Positions 1 through 9,499 of a stretch of DNA of 64,000 nucleotides are shown here, in pieces. The stretch's first letter is position 1; every line of letters starts with the position of its first letter. The position numbers and the translations under genes are program-made. Origin of the DNA: Quercus robur. Lineage: Eukaryota > Streptophyta > Magnoliopsida > Fagales > Fagaceae. The DNA is taken from the NCBI RefSeq assembly GCF_932294415.1, contig NC_065535.1, positions 82,481,862 through 82,545,861 on the forward strand. Reading direction: 5' to 3'. The notes under the pieces were generated by a model. It saw only the letters and a program-made list of their open reading frames with translations, ran no database searches and had not been told where the DNA came from.

Positions 1-459
1 CTTGACTGGTCTACTCTATATGACTGAAGGTGTAGCTTAACCAATTTTAGCCCAAAAAAGCATGTTTCTTTATTTATGGCCTGTTTGGAAGTTTAGAGAG
101 GGAGGAGAGTAGAGGAGAGTAGTGGGGAGGAGAGTAGAAGGGAATGATTCTCCTTTACCTTGTTTGGATGTTTTTAAAATTAGTAAGGGGGAATGGAGTA
201 ATTAGTCCTTCCTCTTGTTTGGATGTTTTAAAAATTAGGATGGAGAGGAGAGGAAATGATTTAAATAGACAAATTTACCCCTATTTGAAAATGGACTTGC
301 AACATTGGTCTATGATTAATTTATCAGTTTTGTAAAGTCTTGAACCTGATTATCATTAGTCCAAATCGTAGAATATGTTATTGAATTTTTTTTTTTTTTG
401 GGAGAAGCATAAATAAAATTAAAAACAAAAAAACAAAATAAAGTACAAAGCACAGTTTT

Positions 460-750
460 CATTTTCAACGCACAAGCCAAAGCACCGGAGTAAGGTGGCT
501 CAGCCCCTGGCTCCATCTTCATATTCATCACTTGAGTCTCTATCACGTCGACTAGGTTCGACGCCATTGTTGCCACAAACCCCGCCGCGAAGCTCGCCGT
601 CATGTGGGTCCTGAGCCCGTCTCTCATCACTCCCTTTTCCAATATCATCTCCTTGATCTAATCATATGAAGCTAGCTATGAAGCCGTGACCAGCATGGCT
701 TGGTTTATAGTCAGACCTGAGTTGCGCCACAAGTTCGGCACGCCTTCTTG
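460..750 (-). pseudogene. Mitochondrial dicarboxylate carrier (DIC/UCP-type) fragment
   Basis: Read on the minus strand from about 750 to 460, the translation follows the C-terminal half of plant mitochondrial dicarboxylate carriers: a QEGVPNLWR segment, then MLVTAS, LASYD, KEMILEKGVMRDGLRTH, SFAAGFVA, VMNMK and PPYSGAL. Two codons that should be Gln are TAG stops (after MLVTAS and after LASYD). The carrier signature P-x-D-V-I-x-T has become L-V-D-V-I-E-T. Homology stops after GALACALK. There is no start codon and no N-terminal half, so this is a dead internal fragment. In the family, the protein exchanges dicarboxylates for phosphate across the inner mitochondrial membrane. Confidence 0.75.
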
Positions 751-754
751 GCTC

Positions 755-845
755 TGGTGCTTGTGATGAATATGAAGGTGGAGCCAGTGGCTGAGCCACC
801 TTACTCCGGTGCTTTGGATTGTGCGTTCAAAACTGTGCTTACCAA
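755..845 (+). pseudogene. Second dicarboxylate carrier fragment, inverted relative to the first
   Basis: The plus strand reads VMNMKVEP, then PPYSGALDCAFKTVL, the same carrier region that ends the minus-strand fragment at 460-545. The two pieces form an inverted repeat of about 85 bp with roughly 210 bp between the arms. The downstream sequence to about 930 stays open (TKWLREKERAIAK) but is not recognisable as carrier. The head-to-head arrangement means any read-through transcript could fold back on itself. Confidence 0.65.
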
Positions 846-1460
846 ATGGTTGAGAGAGAAAGAGAGAGCGATTGCTAAGAGACTCAATCCGTGTGAATTG
901 GTGAAGGTCAATGTGAGCCGTTGATAAGATGGGAAGGGACGGTGAGGAGAGTCGAGAGAGTGTGCTTACTAGATTGTGCTTTTTTTATAAAAAAAATTTG
1001 TGAAATGTGTTTGTGTTTCTTTTGGCGGGTTTGAGAAGGAGCCAATGTGCAGTGAAATTCTTCTGAATCTAACGTCTGCAACAGCACAAAGAGAATCGGC
1101 GAAAAGGTGATGAAGCTGTGAAAGCTAAACAACAATGAGATTCAATTTTTTTTTTTCATTCACCTTAAATTTTCTCAAGAAACAAACAAAGATTATTTAA
1201 ATAATCGGTTTGTAATTTTGTTAATTTAGAAAGGGTAAATTGGAGAATTCATTTGGTCAATAATTTATCTACTCTACTCTCCCTCCAAATATCTCCAATT
1301 TGGGGGAATTAAAAATGAGGGGTTAGAGGTAGTTGAAACCCCTCTAAACCCCTCTAAACCCCTCCCCCTCCTTCCTTAAATAACTTCCAAACAAGGTAAT
1401 TGAATTACTCTCCCTCCCTCTACTCTACTTCCCCTCCTTTTTTAAACATCCAAACAGGCC

Positions 1461-2019
1461 ATTAATGATTTCTAACAATATTTGTCACATGTAGCAAGTT
1501 TCCTAGGTGCGGATGTGGCCCAAAGAACTCAACTAATTGGATTTAGTCAATGAATTTCCTCAACTAATTAATGAACTTATATAGTTTATTATTTATTTTC
1601 TTGCTAGTATTATGAATAAATTTTTTGTAAAAAAATCATGTGTACCACAAGATTTATTACTTGACAATAATGTAAATTCAAAATAAGAAAAGCTCAGTGA
1701 TGACCGAAAACGTTTGGCGAGAGCATCAAAATTCCTAAAGAAGAACCTTGAGAAGCTCCATAACCATGAAACATTACAAGAGTGGGAGAATCTTCCTTGG
1801 CATCAAATGTAACCGCTTTGATAAACCTTGATTTATTTCTTTTAGAACGAAACTACCTGATTTTCGTGGCGGGTAGGTTAGAAACTACATCATTATTTCA
1901 AAATCACACAAACACCACCAATAATTATCATTATCAAACCTACAATTCAAACTACCTAAGAATATGTAAAAGGAACTAAAATATCAGAATTTCCAATAAG
2001 AACGTGTAAGGACTTAATT
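1461..2019. other. Gene-free AT-rich spacer
   Basis: Nothing coding or clearly repetitive was seen here; only short AT-rich open frames without recognisable motifs. Confidence 0.5.
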
Positions 2020-2681
2020 TGTAACGACCCCAAAATGATGTTGGGTTCGCACATTAAGGGCCCAAACAATATAATTTGTAGAGCGTGGGCTTGAAAGGCT
2101 AGACCTTGGTCACCGGACGGTGGTTAGTCATGGTATTCATACAGAAATGAACCATGTTTGCTTGAAAAGTCTTTCTCCTTGGCACGACCTGGGAGGCTTT
2201 GGTTCTTGGCCTTTTTTTCCCCGCCCCCCCCCTTTGGATTGCTTACCTCTCTTTTTATATTAGCCTTTACTCTTCCTCCAACGTCCACGTGTAGGTTCAG
2301 CTCTCCAGGGCTGATACTTGTCCCATCAGCCCATACCCAAAGTGGTTGGGGGTGGTTGTAAAAGCTGAAAAGTATTGCTCTGTCTAGCGCAGAGTATTTA
2401 ATTGTAGAAATGGCAGCCTTTCCTTTGTTCTTTGTCACCAGATTGTCCAAGGGTCCTTTCTCCATCAACGTGGATGTGTTCGATTTTTCCCTAAACTGTT
2501 CCTATACCGTTCTTGCCCTTTCTTTTAGGAGTGCTTTGGGATGCCGAGGACAGAATCATCCTCGGCTATGTCTCAAGGCTATTTGGACTTTTATTATATG
2601 TCCTCGGCCATGCCTCTCCTCGGCTCAGGCCTTGGGCCCTAATGTAAAGTGGGCTAGGGTCACAAATTCTCTGGCCCCACA
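2020..2681 (+). mobile_element. LTR (family 1), probably solo
   Basis: Starts TGTAACGACCCC and ends GGCCCCACA. The first 110 bp match the reverse complement of the right end of the solo LTR at 49338-50091 (shared GATGTTGGGTTCGC-like block, then TTTGTAGAGNGTGGGCTTGAAAGGCT). The 3' part carries the same CCTCGG-rich block seen in the other family members. No matching 5-bp duplication is visible (TAATT before, GAACG after), so one flank may be rearranged. The open frames inside are not genes. Confidence 0.6.
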
Positions 2682-2929
2682 GAACGCCAATTTATATTTC
2701 AACCAAAAAAATATTAGTTTTTTTCATCGAATTCAAGCAAGGGAAATTAGGCTTATAGTTTCCAAATTGGAAAAAATTAATTTTCATTTATTTCACAATA
2801 ATAAAGTATGAAGGTGGTTAGTGTTTCGAGAGAATAGAGTGTAACGACCTAAGAAAAAACACTAACTACATCTACGTTATATCTCAAAAGGACTAGTTAC
2901 GTACAATTAAAACTTCTTGTGTGTGTTGT

Positions 2930-3322
<393 letters not shown>

Positions 3323-3975
3323 CTAATTTATGTTTAAGAAATCAACATAAATCAGTGAAAAAAATGGAAGACAATGGCTGTGTAACACCAAAGTACTTAA
3401 CCCAACTTATTTATCCACCATAAAGCAAAAGTATTAGTATTAGCTCCTGTACACTCTAATCATTACATATAGTAGTAATTTCATTCATATGACATCATAG
3501 TGAACCAAAGAATATTTAGAAAAGTAAAGAGGAAGTCACATGTTTACTTTGCACAAACTAAAATAGGATGAAAGTTCATACTTTCTCTACAAAACAGACT
3601 GATTTTTCTCTTCTATACACTTCCAACAACAACCTACAATGGAAAATTAACAAAAGATTCAATAATTAACTTTGAATTATTTCCAAAACTTGTAGAAGAG
3701 TTTCATCTCAAATATCAACATTGTACAAGCATAAGATTGAGCATAAAAAAATATATAAATTACCATATAGTAGTAATACAAATATAGCAGTGAGTTCCCT
3801 AATGATCATCCTCATCCCCCCAGAAAAAAGAAAAGAAAAGCCTGCCCTCCCCTCATCTCATAAATAAAGAAGGAAAAGGTGTTGCAAGGGAGATTCTGCC
3901 ATGCCTATTGCAAGACATAACACATTTTTTTATGTTATTTACCAAACTCATACGAGTTTTTTAGTTTTTGTCAAT
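3323..3975. other. Gene-free stretch between two captured exons
   Basis: AT-rich with no recognisable coding potential. It could be captured intron or transposon interior. Confidence 0.4.
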
Positions 3976-4141
3976 ACTAGGATCGGCAGACATGGCAGGA
4001 GAAATTGGGGTAATTTTCAACATCCCACAGCCATTTACAGTGCAAACTAGAAGGCTGTCTCAAGTCATTAGAATCAGTCATCATGATTTCAAGCAATTGG
4101 TGCAGCCACATAATGAAGATGGAAAGAAAAGTATCATACAA
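3976..4141 (+). pseudogene. Plant Shaker-type K+ channel exon fragment (cyclic-nucleotide-binding region)
   Basis: The plus strand encodes ILGSADMAGEIGVIFN, IPQPFTVQTRRLSQVIRIS and HHDFKQLVQPHNEDGKK, which matches the end of the cyclic-nucleotide-binding-like domain of plant Shaker channels; the FNIPQPFTV block points to the KAT3/KC1 branch rather than AKT1, though I am not certain. It is preceded by an intron-like TTTTTGTCAATACTAG. There are no membrane segments or pore nearby, so it is an isolated exon. With the opposite-strand CDC48 exon 650 bp away it makes a chimeric cargo. Confidence 0.65.
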
Positions 4142-4785
4142 ACCCAGCCATCCAAAGATTACACAAAAAAAGAAGAAGGTAACAAACCCTTTACTTAAAA
4201 GAACAAGTAAAGTTAACAAACTAACCTGATTGGTAAAGTTAAGAAGAACAATTAGATTGAGCTAGCTCAAACCAAGTCCAATCCTTAGAGATAAAGATAA
4301 AAATGATTGGATTGTAAAGATCAAGATAAGATAGAATTTGTTGTTGCAAATCAACAAACATTTAAAAAAGATTAAATGAAATTGAGTAAATAAAATTGGA
4401 TCACAAGATACAAAGTACCTAAACTAAAAATAATTAGAAGTTATTTCCAAGAAATTTGTGGTCTTGATTTGTTAAAAAGGATGAGGAAAGTGATAGAGGT
4501 TTTATTTAGGGGGAGAAAAAAACTGACTAAAGTAAGAAAGTGTAGAAAGATAAGGAGGGTAGAAACGTATGATGAATTGCAAGAGAAAGAAAAAAAAGGG
4601 ATTACAGTTAAAGACTTAATAAAGAGAGAAAAAAAAGAAATAATAAGAGAGAGATATTGAGGATGCTATTAATTTGGTAAGTATTTAATGATGTAAAAAT
4701 GGATAATAGTGCTTTCATTTTAACCGTTTGATGTTCTGGAAATCTATAGCTTAAAAAAGTTGTAACTTAAACTCATCTCATATAC

Positions 4786-4787
<2 letters not shown>
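4142..4787. other. Gene-free purine-rich stretch
   Basis: Contains a 63-codon open frame at 4469-4660 that is almost entirely Lys, Arg and Glu because the DNA is purine-rich; no homology is recognised and it is not called a gene. Confidence 0.4.

Positions 4788-4858
<71 letters not shown>
4788..4858. repeat. (GA)n microsatellite
   Basis: About 35 uninterrupted GA dinucleotides immediately before the inverted-repeat element. Confidence 0.95.
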
Positions 4859-4861
<3 letters not shown>

Positions 4862-5609
4862 GTTCAAGTTATACCTTGTGTAACTTTAAGTAATGTTACA
4901 CCATTCAATATTTTTTAATTGGATGCGAATTTTGACAAAACTACTGTTAAATTACATTATCTTCATATATTCTTTATGCTTGCAAAATTTCAAGGTAATA
5001 AAAAATTAATAGTCATGTCATCAATCAATTATTTAAATTCAAGTTTTTGTAGTTTAAAATAATGCATAAAAGATGAGTTTATAGATCGAATAGTAAATAA
5101 CATCCGATTGACATAAAAAATTGGCATACATGTTAAGAACATATAGAATATGTAATTTAACGGTTGAATTTTCAAAATATTAATTTAATAACAAGTTATT
5201 GGGTGGTGTAACATTGCTTAAAGTTACATCAGGTGTAACATTAAGCAACTTTAAGCAACGTTACACCATCCAATAACTTGTTATTGAATTAATATTTTAA
5301 AAATCCAACCGTTAAATTACATATTCTATATGTTCTTAACATGCATGCCAATTTTCATATCAATTGGATGTTATTTACCATTCGATCCATAAACTCATCT
5401 TTTATACATTATTTTAAATTACAAAAACTTGAAATTTAAACAATTCATTAATGACATGGTTATTAATCTTTGATTACCTTGAAATTTTGCAAGCATGGAA
5501 AATATATGAAGCTAATGTAATCTAATGGTAGATTTGTCAATATTCGCATCCAATTAAAAAATATTGGGTGGGGTAACATTAAAATTACACCAGGTGTAAC
5601 TTGAATTCA
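4859..5609. repeat. Long inverted repeat (MITE-derived foldback), arms about 370 bp
   Basis: The left arm (about 4859-5232) and the right arm (about 5236-5609) are near-perfect reverse complements. Landmarks are GAGTTCAAGTTATACC against GGTGTAACTTGAATTCAACC, TTTTTGTAGTTTAAAATAATGC against GCATTATTTTAAACTACAAAAA-like sequence, and AACATATAGAATATGTAATTTAAC in both. It is noncoding. The outer ends carry the TTACACC / GGTGTAAC motif shared with the elements at 5640 and 5950. Such a structure would make a long hairpin if transcribed. Confidence 0.85.
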
Positions 5610-5639
5610 ACCTATATATATATATATATATCTATATCT

Positions 5640-5942
5640 ATATAGGTTCAAATTATACCTGATGTAACTTTACAAGAGTTACACATTTTTTGGACCATTA
5701 ACTACTATTAGATCTAAGGGTAAAAAAACACTCATGGTAATGTCATTATTGCTCTCTAGAAATTAGCCAATTAAGCATGAACTCTTCTTACTAAAAAAAA
5801 GTGCTTAATTGGCTAATTTATAGAGAGCAATAAATAATGACATTATCATGAGTGTTTTTTAGCCCTTAGATCTAATAGTAATTAATAGTCCAAAAAATGT
5901 GTAATTCTTATGAAGTTACACTAGCTATAACTTGAACTCATC
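5640..5942. repeat. Second inverted-repeat element, arms about 140 bp
   Basis: The left arm includes GTTACACATTTTTTGGACC, ATTAGATCTAAGGGT, ACACTCATGGTAATGTCATT and GCTCTCTAGAAATTAGCC; the right arm carries the same blocks as reverse complement up to 5938. The loop is about 20 bp of A-rich sequence near 5790. The ends carry the same GGTTCAAATTATACCTGATG motif as the 4859 element, but the interior is different. Confidence 0.8.
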
Positions 5943-5949
5943 TATATAT

Positions 5950-6300
5950 GGATTGGATTCAAGTTACACTTGATGTAATTCTAAACAATATTACACCACT
6001 CAATATTTTTTAATTAAATGTGAATTTTAACAAATTAACTGTTGGATTATATTATCTTCGTGCATTCTCCCTTCTTGCAAAATTTCAAGATGATTAAATA
6101 TCAATAGTCATGTTATCAATCAATTGTTTAAATTCAAGTTTTTGTAATTTAAAATCATGCATAAAAAATAAATTTATGGATTGAATAGTAAGTAACAACT
6201 GATTGGCATGAATATTGGTATGCATGTTAAGAACATGTAATCTAACAGTGAAATTTTTAAAATATGAATTCAATAACAAATAATGGATGGTATAACATTG
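5950..6300. repeat. Single-arm copy of the 4859-5609 element
   Basis: Runs parallel to the left arm of the large foldback: GATTCAAGTTACACTTGATG, CAATATTTTTTAATTAAATG, CTTGCAAAATTTCAAGATGA, ATGTTAAGAACATGTAAT and finally GGTATAACATTGC. No second arm is present. It is followed by a (CA)n(TA)n run at 6301-6332. Confidence 0.7.
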
Positions 6301-6332
<32 letters not shown>

Positions 6333-6766
6333 AAGTAGGATAAACACTTACAGTAGTAGTGGTGAATACAAGATTTCAACAGTTACAAAGCTTGAACTAG
6401 TCCTAGTTACAAGATTTGTAGGATTACAAGGCTTATAGTGAACAAGGATGAACAAGGTTGTAAACAAGGTAGTAGTAGTAGAAGCAAGTGGATTCTCTCT
6501 CTAAGAAGGCTAGTTCTAAGGGAAGAGAAATCAGTAGTTAAACTTGACTTGAGAAGCCCTTGAAATTTAAGGGACAACCCCCCTTAAATAGGCAAAATTT
6601 CGGAATGAACAGTGTCATGAACAGTAAAAGTGAACAATAATCTGTGAACAGTGATCCGTGAACAGTAATCAGTGAACAGTAATCAATGAATAGTAATCTG
6701 TGAATAGTGTTTTTTTCACTTTTTGAAATAAAAACTTCTGAACTTTTGTCATTTATTTGGTCCAAC
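6333..6766 (-). repeat. Probable LTR remnant with reiterated GTGAACAGTAATC motif
   Basis: Read on the minus strand, the segment starts TGTTGGACCAAATAAATG, has seven or eight degenerate copies of a 13-16 bp CTGTTCACNGATTA motif (plus-strand 6605-6712), then a TATA-like CCTATTTAAGG and a C/T-rich leader, which is LTR-like organisation. The far end does not close with a clear CA and no target duplication is visible, so it may be truncated. It is not coding. Confidence 0.35.
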
Positions 6767-7120
6767 ATGTTAGGAGAAGCATGGCAAAAGGCAAAAGGAG
6801 AAGCATGCATGCCTCCACCAAGTACGTAGATGCTTCTTTCTTTTCTAAAAAGACTTCAAAGGTGACATATATATATATATATATATATATTCTGCTTATT
6901 AATAAGTATTTTGTTCTAAAGTTACCTTGGAAACTCCTTTCTGTTATATCTACTTGACAAATTTGGTTAGCCAGTAATGAACGAATCTTTTAAGGACTTC
7001 TTCAAGCACGCATAATCTGTACTATTCCACAATAATACTCAATTTAGGTATCTAGCATTCGAATTTTATCATAATGCTTATCCTATAAAACAAACGACCA
7101 TGGAAACAATCAAACTTAGT
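6767..7120. other. Gene-free spacer with (TA)n run
   Basis: Holds a short (TA)n tract at about 6866-6890; nothing else was recognised. Confidence 0.4.
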
Positions 7121-7231
7121 AAATGTGATCCTCCTACGTAGCCTTTTATCACCTTGAACACATATGGTAGCTCCATTATTGGAAACTCTCGAAGTGCTGG
7201 GGGTGGTGGAGTTATTTTTATAATGAAATAA
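7121..7231 (+). pseudogene. Retroelement RNase H fragment
   Basis: With one frame slip the plus strand reads CDPPT, then LNTYGSSIIGNSRSAGGGGV, matching the K-L-N-T-D-G-S-S-x-G-N-P-G-x-A-G-G-G-G-V start of plant RNase H (RVT_3) domains. The catalytic Asp of TDG is Tyr here. It lies 70 bp upstream of a better-preserved LINE 3' end that has its own RNase H, so it is a relic of a different copy. Confidence 0.6.
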
Positions 7232-7292
7232 AATATAAGAAATAGTAACTTTGAACTTGTCAAGAGTTAATAAGAATTCTAAGACCCATTCC

Positions 7293-8559
7293 ATGGGAAT
7301 TGATAACGGTGAAGCAATGTTTTGATCATAATTATGAATGGCAAGGCCATAGCCTATCCTTTGTTCTGCCTGACCATATTATCAATGCCATTAAAGCTAC
7401 TCCGCTATCTTGCAATCAGGAGGCAGAGGATACGCTTCAATGGGCCTTCTCCAAGAACGGTTTTTTCTCATTGAAATCTGCCTACCTTTTGGCAAGGGGT
7501 TTAAACCCTTTGAACCTTGAATCGGTTTCGATAGCCTGGGTGTGGAAGGTAGAAACTTTGCCTAAGGTTCAATTTTTCCTTTGGCTGTGTCTGCATAACA
7601 GTGTTCCTACCGAGGATGTTTTGGGTTCAAGGGGTTTAAGTCTTGATCCCATTTGTTGTTTATGTAATAAATACTTTGAAACAATTGATCATTTATTAAG
7701 GGGCTGTGAGTATGCTCAGTTTTTTTGGCAGCAACTTCATTTCCCACTTAGCCTGAGGGAAACTTTTGACTTGCCGGTTTGTGAGTGGCTCGAAGCTAGC
7801 TGCAAAACTGATATCAAGTCCAGATGGATGGGCATCCCGTGGAAGATATTGTTTCCCATGGGTGTGTGGAACTTATGGCTTCATAGGAATAATGTTATCT
7901 TTAGGACAGGTAGGGTGGACCAGTCATGTTTCAGGAAAAGCATCAAAGATGGTGCTGAATATTTTTCTATTGGGCTGAATGCTAAGATGCCTAAAGCTAA
8001 AACTCTCATTACAGTAGGGTGGGAGAAACCTCCTATGGGATGGGCTAAGCTTAACTCAGATGGGGCTGCTTTTGGTTCCTCTGGTCGTGCAGGTGGTGGC
8101 GGCATTATTAGGGACCATGATGGGAATTGGTTGAAAGGTTATGCTAAGCCTCTTGGGTGTACCAACAGCTGCATGGCAGGGTTGTGGGCTTTAAGGGATG
8201 GTCTCCTAATAGCTAAGGAGATGGGGTTAAGCAACCTCATCATTGAGTTAGATGCTTTAAGTATTGTTCTACTCATGAATAACAATACCAACAATTTGTT
8301 AATGGAGCCGTTGCTTACTGATTGCAGGAACCTGGTGAAAGAGATTCCCAACAAGCAGATAATCCACATCTATAGGGAAGCTAACCAATGTGCTGATGTG
8401 TTGGCCAAGCTTGGAGCTAATAGCTTAGACTCTTTAATTTTTTTGTACCTGCTGCCTGTGGTGGATAGTTTGTTAGCGGCTGATAAAGCTTGCGTTCGTT
8501 GTAACAGACTTATAAATTCCTAAGTTTAATGATAGTTCTTTGTTGACCAAAAAAAAAAA
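7293..8559 (+). mobile_element. 5'-truncated LINE with poly(A) tail
   Basis: The coding remnant ends at 8523 and the element finishes in an 11-A tail at about 8549-8559. The 5' truncation point is estimated from where zf-RVT similarity begins. No convincing target-site duplication was found; GATAAC near 7302 against GATAATG after the tail is too short to trust. Confidence 0.65.
7300..8523 (+). CDS. LINE (non-LTR retrotransposon) ORF2 C-terminus: zf-RVT and RNase H
   Basis: The 407-codon frame is the end of a plant L1-type polyprotein. Residues about 45-150 are the zf-RVT region (LQWAFSKNGFFSLKSAY; zinc-ligand pattern around C119-C122, H131 and C136). Residues about 245-375 are an RVT_3-type RNase H with Asp at 254 (NSDG), 318 (ELDA) and 366 (CADVLA). 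The expected second catalytic residue, Glu of A-E-L-W-A-L, is Gly294, so the nuclease is probably inactive. The endonuclease and reverse transcriptase are missing, as in a 5'-truncated insertion; the frame is open from the truncation point and its first codon is TTG, so there is no genuine start. An A-run follows 25 bp after the stop. Treat it as a dead retroelement remnant. Confidence 0.85.
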   Translation: MITVKQCFDHNYEWQGHSLSFVLPDHIINAIKATPLSCNQEAEDTLQWAFSKNGFFSLKSAYLLARGLNPLNLESVSIAWVWKVETLPKVQFFLWLCLHNSVPTEDVLGSRGLSLDPICCLCNKYFETIDHLLRGCEYAQFFWQQLHFPLSLRETFDLPVCEWLEASCKTDIKSRWMGIPWKILFPMGVWNLWLHRNNVIFRTGRVDQSCFRKSIKDGAEYFSIGLNAKMPKAKTLITVGWEKPPMGWAKLNSDGAAFGSSGRAGGGGIIRDHDGNWLKGYAKPLGCTNSCMAGLWALRDGLLIAKEMGLSNLIIELDALSIVLLMNNNTNNLLMEPLLTDCRNLVKEIPNKQIIHIYREANQCADVLAKLGANSLDSLIFLYLLPVVDSLLAADKACVRCNRLINS

Positions 8560-8630
8560 GATAATGTTCAAAAAATTTCTAGAGAGATTTTGCGTAGCAA
8601 TGGCAAATTATTGAATCATTACAATAGTAT

Positions 8631-8812
8631 TTCACAAGTTTTCATAATACCAGCCTTGTCTTTTTTAATTAAATTGGGATGAGTCATGCCTGAAATTTTG
8701 TATATGAACTAGCTATCACAACTCACAAGTAGCATTTCATAGTACCAATCTTATCTTTTTTGATAAAATTGGGATGAATCATGCCTGAAATTTTGTATAT
8801 GAACTAGCTATT
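8631..8812. repeat. Direct tandem duplication, unit about 110 bp
   Basis: Two adjacent copies share ATTTCA-AGT, ATACCAGCCTTGTC / GTACCAATCTTATC, AAATTGGGATGA and CATGCCTGAAATTTTGTATA. Noncoding. Confidence 0.75.
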
Positions 8813-9499
8813 GGCATGTTCTTTGCACAATTGTTTTAATAAAGTTTTTGTAATAAATAAAACAGATTATAGTGTATATTCAAAAAATATTATAATGAAG
8901 CAATGGAAAATGGTTGTTTCTTTTTACATCAAAGATATTCAATTCCTTTTTAATTCCTTTATCATTTTTTATTTTAATAAAAATTTCCCAATTAATCATG
9001 GATTTGTTATCAATCTAATAAGGGAAATTTTAATTAGAAAGAAAAATGACATTGGAAAATAGAGTTACGTCCTTATTAAAAAAAAAAACAAAAAGGTTAA
9101 TGATGGTTATTTTTAAAGAAATTCTTCTAAAAAATGAAAAGCAAAAAAATAAATATAATAAGAAGAAATAAAGAAGTGTGAGATATACTAATACTTAGAG
9201 ATAAAAGTAAACTAAAATCTAATAATTATTGTCACTCTTCTAATGCACCACCACCGATTAGAATGTTTTCTGATAATAAACAAAACCCAAGAACCGAAAA
9301 TCATAATCATCAATTGGAACAATTTGGATGTACTCTTTAGATGAACTTTCCTTCACAGTGATATGGTTGATGATGTCAATTCTATTTAAAAGTATTATAA
9401 TTCATTTAGAAACAAAACATAAAATATGTTAAGAGAAGATCACCGCGCGGCTTTAATATTTAAACTAAATAGTAAATACACAAAAGTCAATGATTCCTA
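8813..9499. other. Gene-free AT-rich spacer
   Basis: Short frames only; no recognisable motif. Confidence 0.4.

Larger units (their letters stand above)
78..1460. mobile_element. TIR transposon carrying mitochondrial carrier fragments (Pack-type)
   Basis: The left end starts GGCCTGTTTGGAAGTTTAGA and the right end, read on the other strand, starts GGCCTGTTTGGATGTTTAAA. Purine-rich subterminal sequence with a second TTGTTTGGA motif occurs on both sides, so the imperfect inverted repeats run for roughly 200 bp. The 1.4 kb between them encodes no transposase but holds two pieces of a dicarboxylate carrier gene in opposite orientation. The terminus resembles Tourist/Harbinger-type GGCCTTGTTTGG ends, but no clean target-site duplication is visible (TTTAT before, ATTAAT after), so the superfamily is left open. 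Confidence 0.7.

Noticed and set aside
78..1460. Target-site duplication for the first TIR element
   Set aside because: Neither a 3-, 8- nor 9-bp match is clean at the flanks, so the superfamily was not assigned from it.
4469..4660. 63-codon Lys/Arg/Glu-rich frame
   Set aside because: Composition follows from purine-rich DNA; no homology, no start context, no splice partner.
6605..6712. Regularly spaced GAACAGT repeats that look CRISPR-like
   Set aside because: Units are 13-16 bp, degenerate and without unique spacers, in plant nuclear DNA; a short tandem repeat inside an LTR-like remnant explains them.
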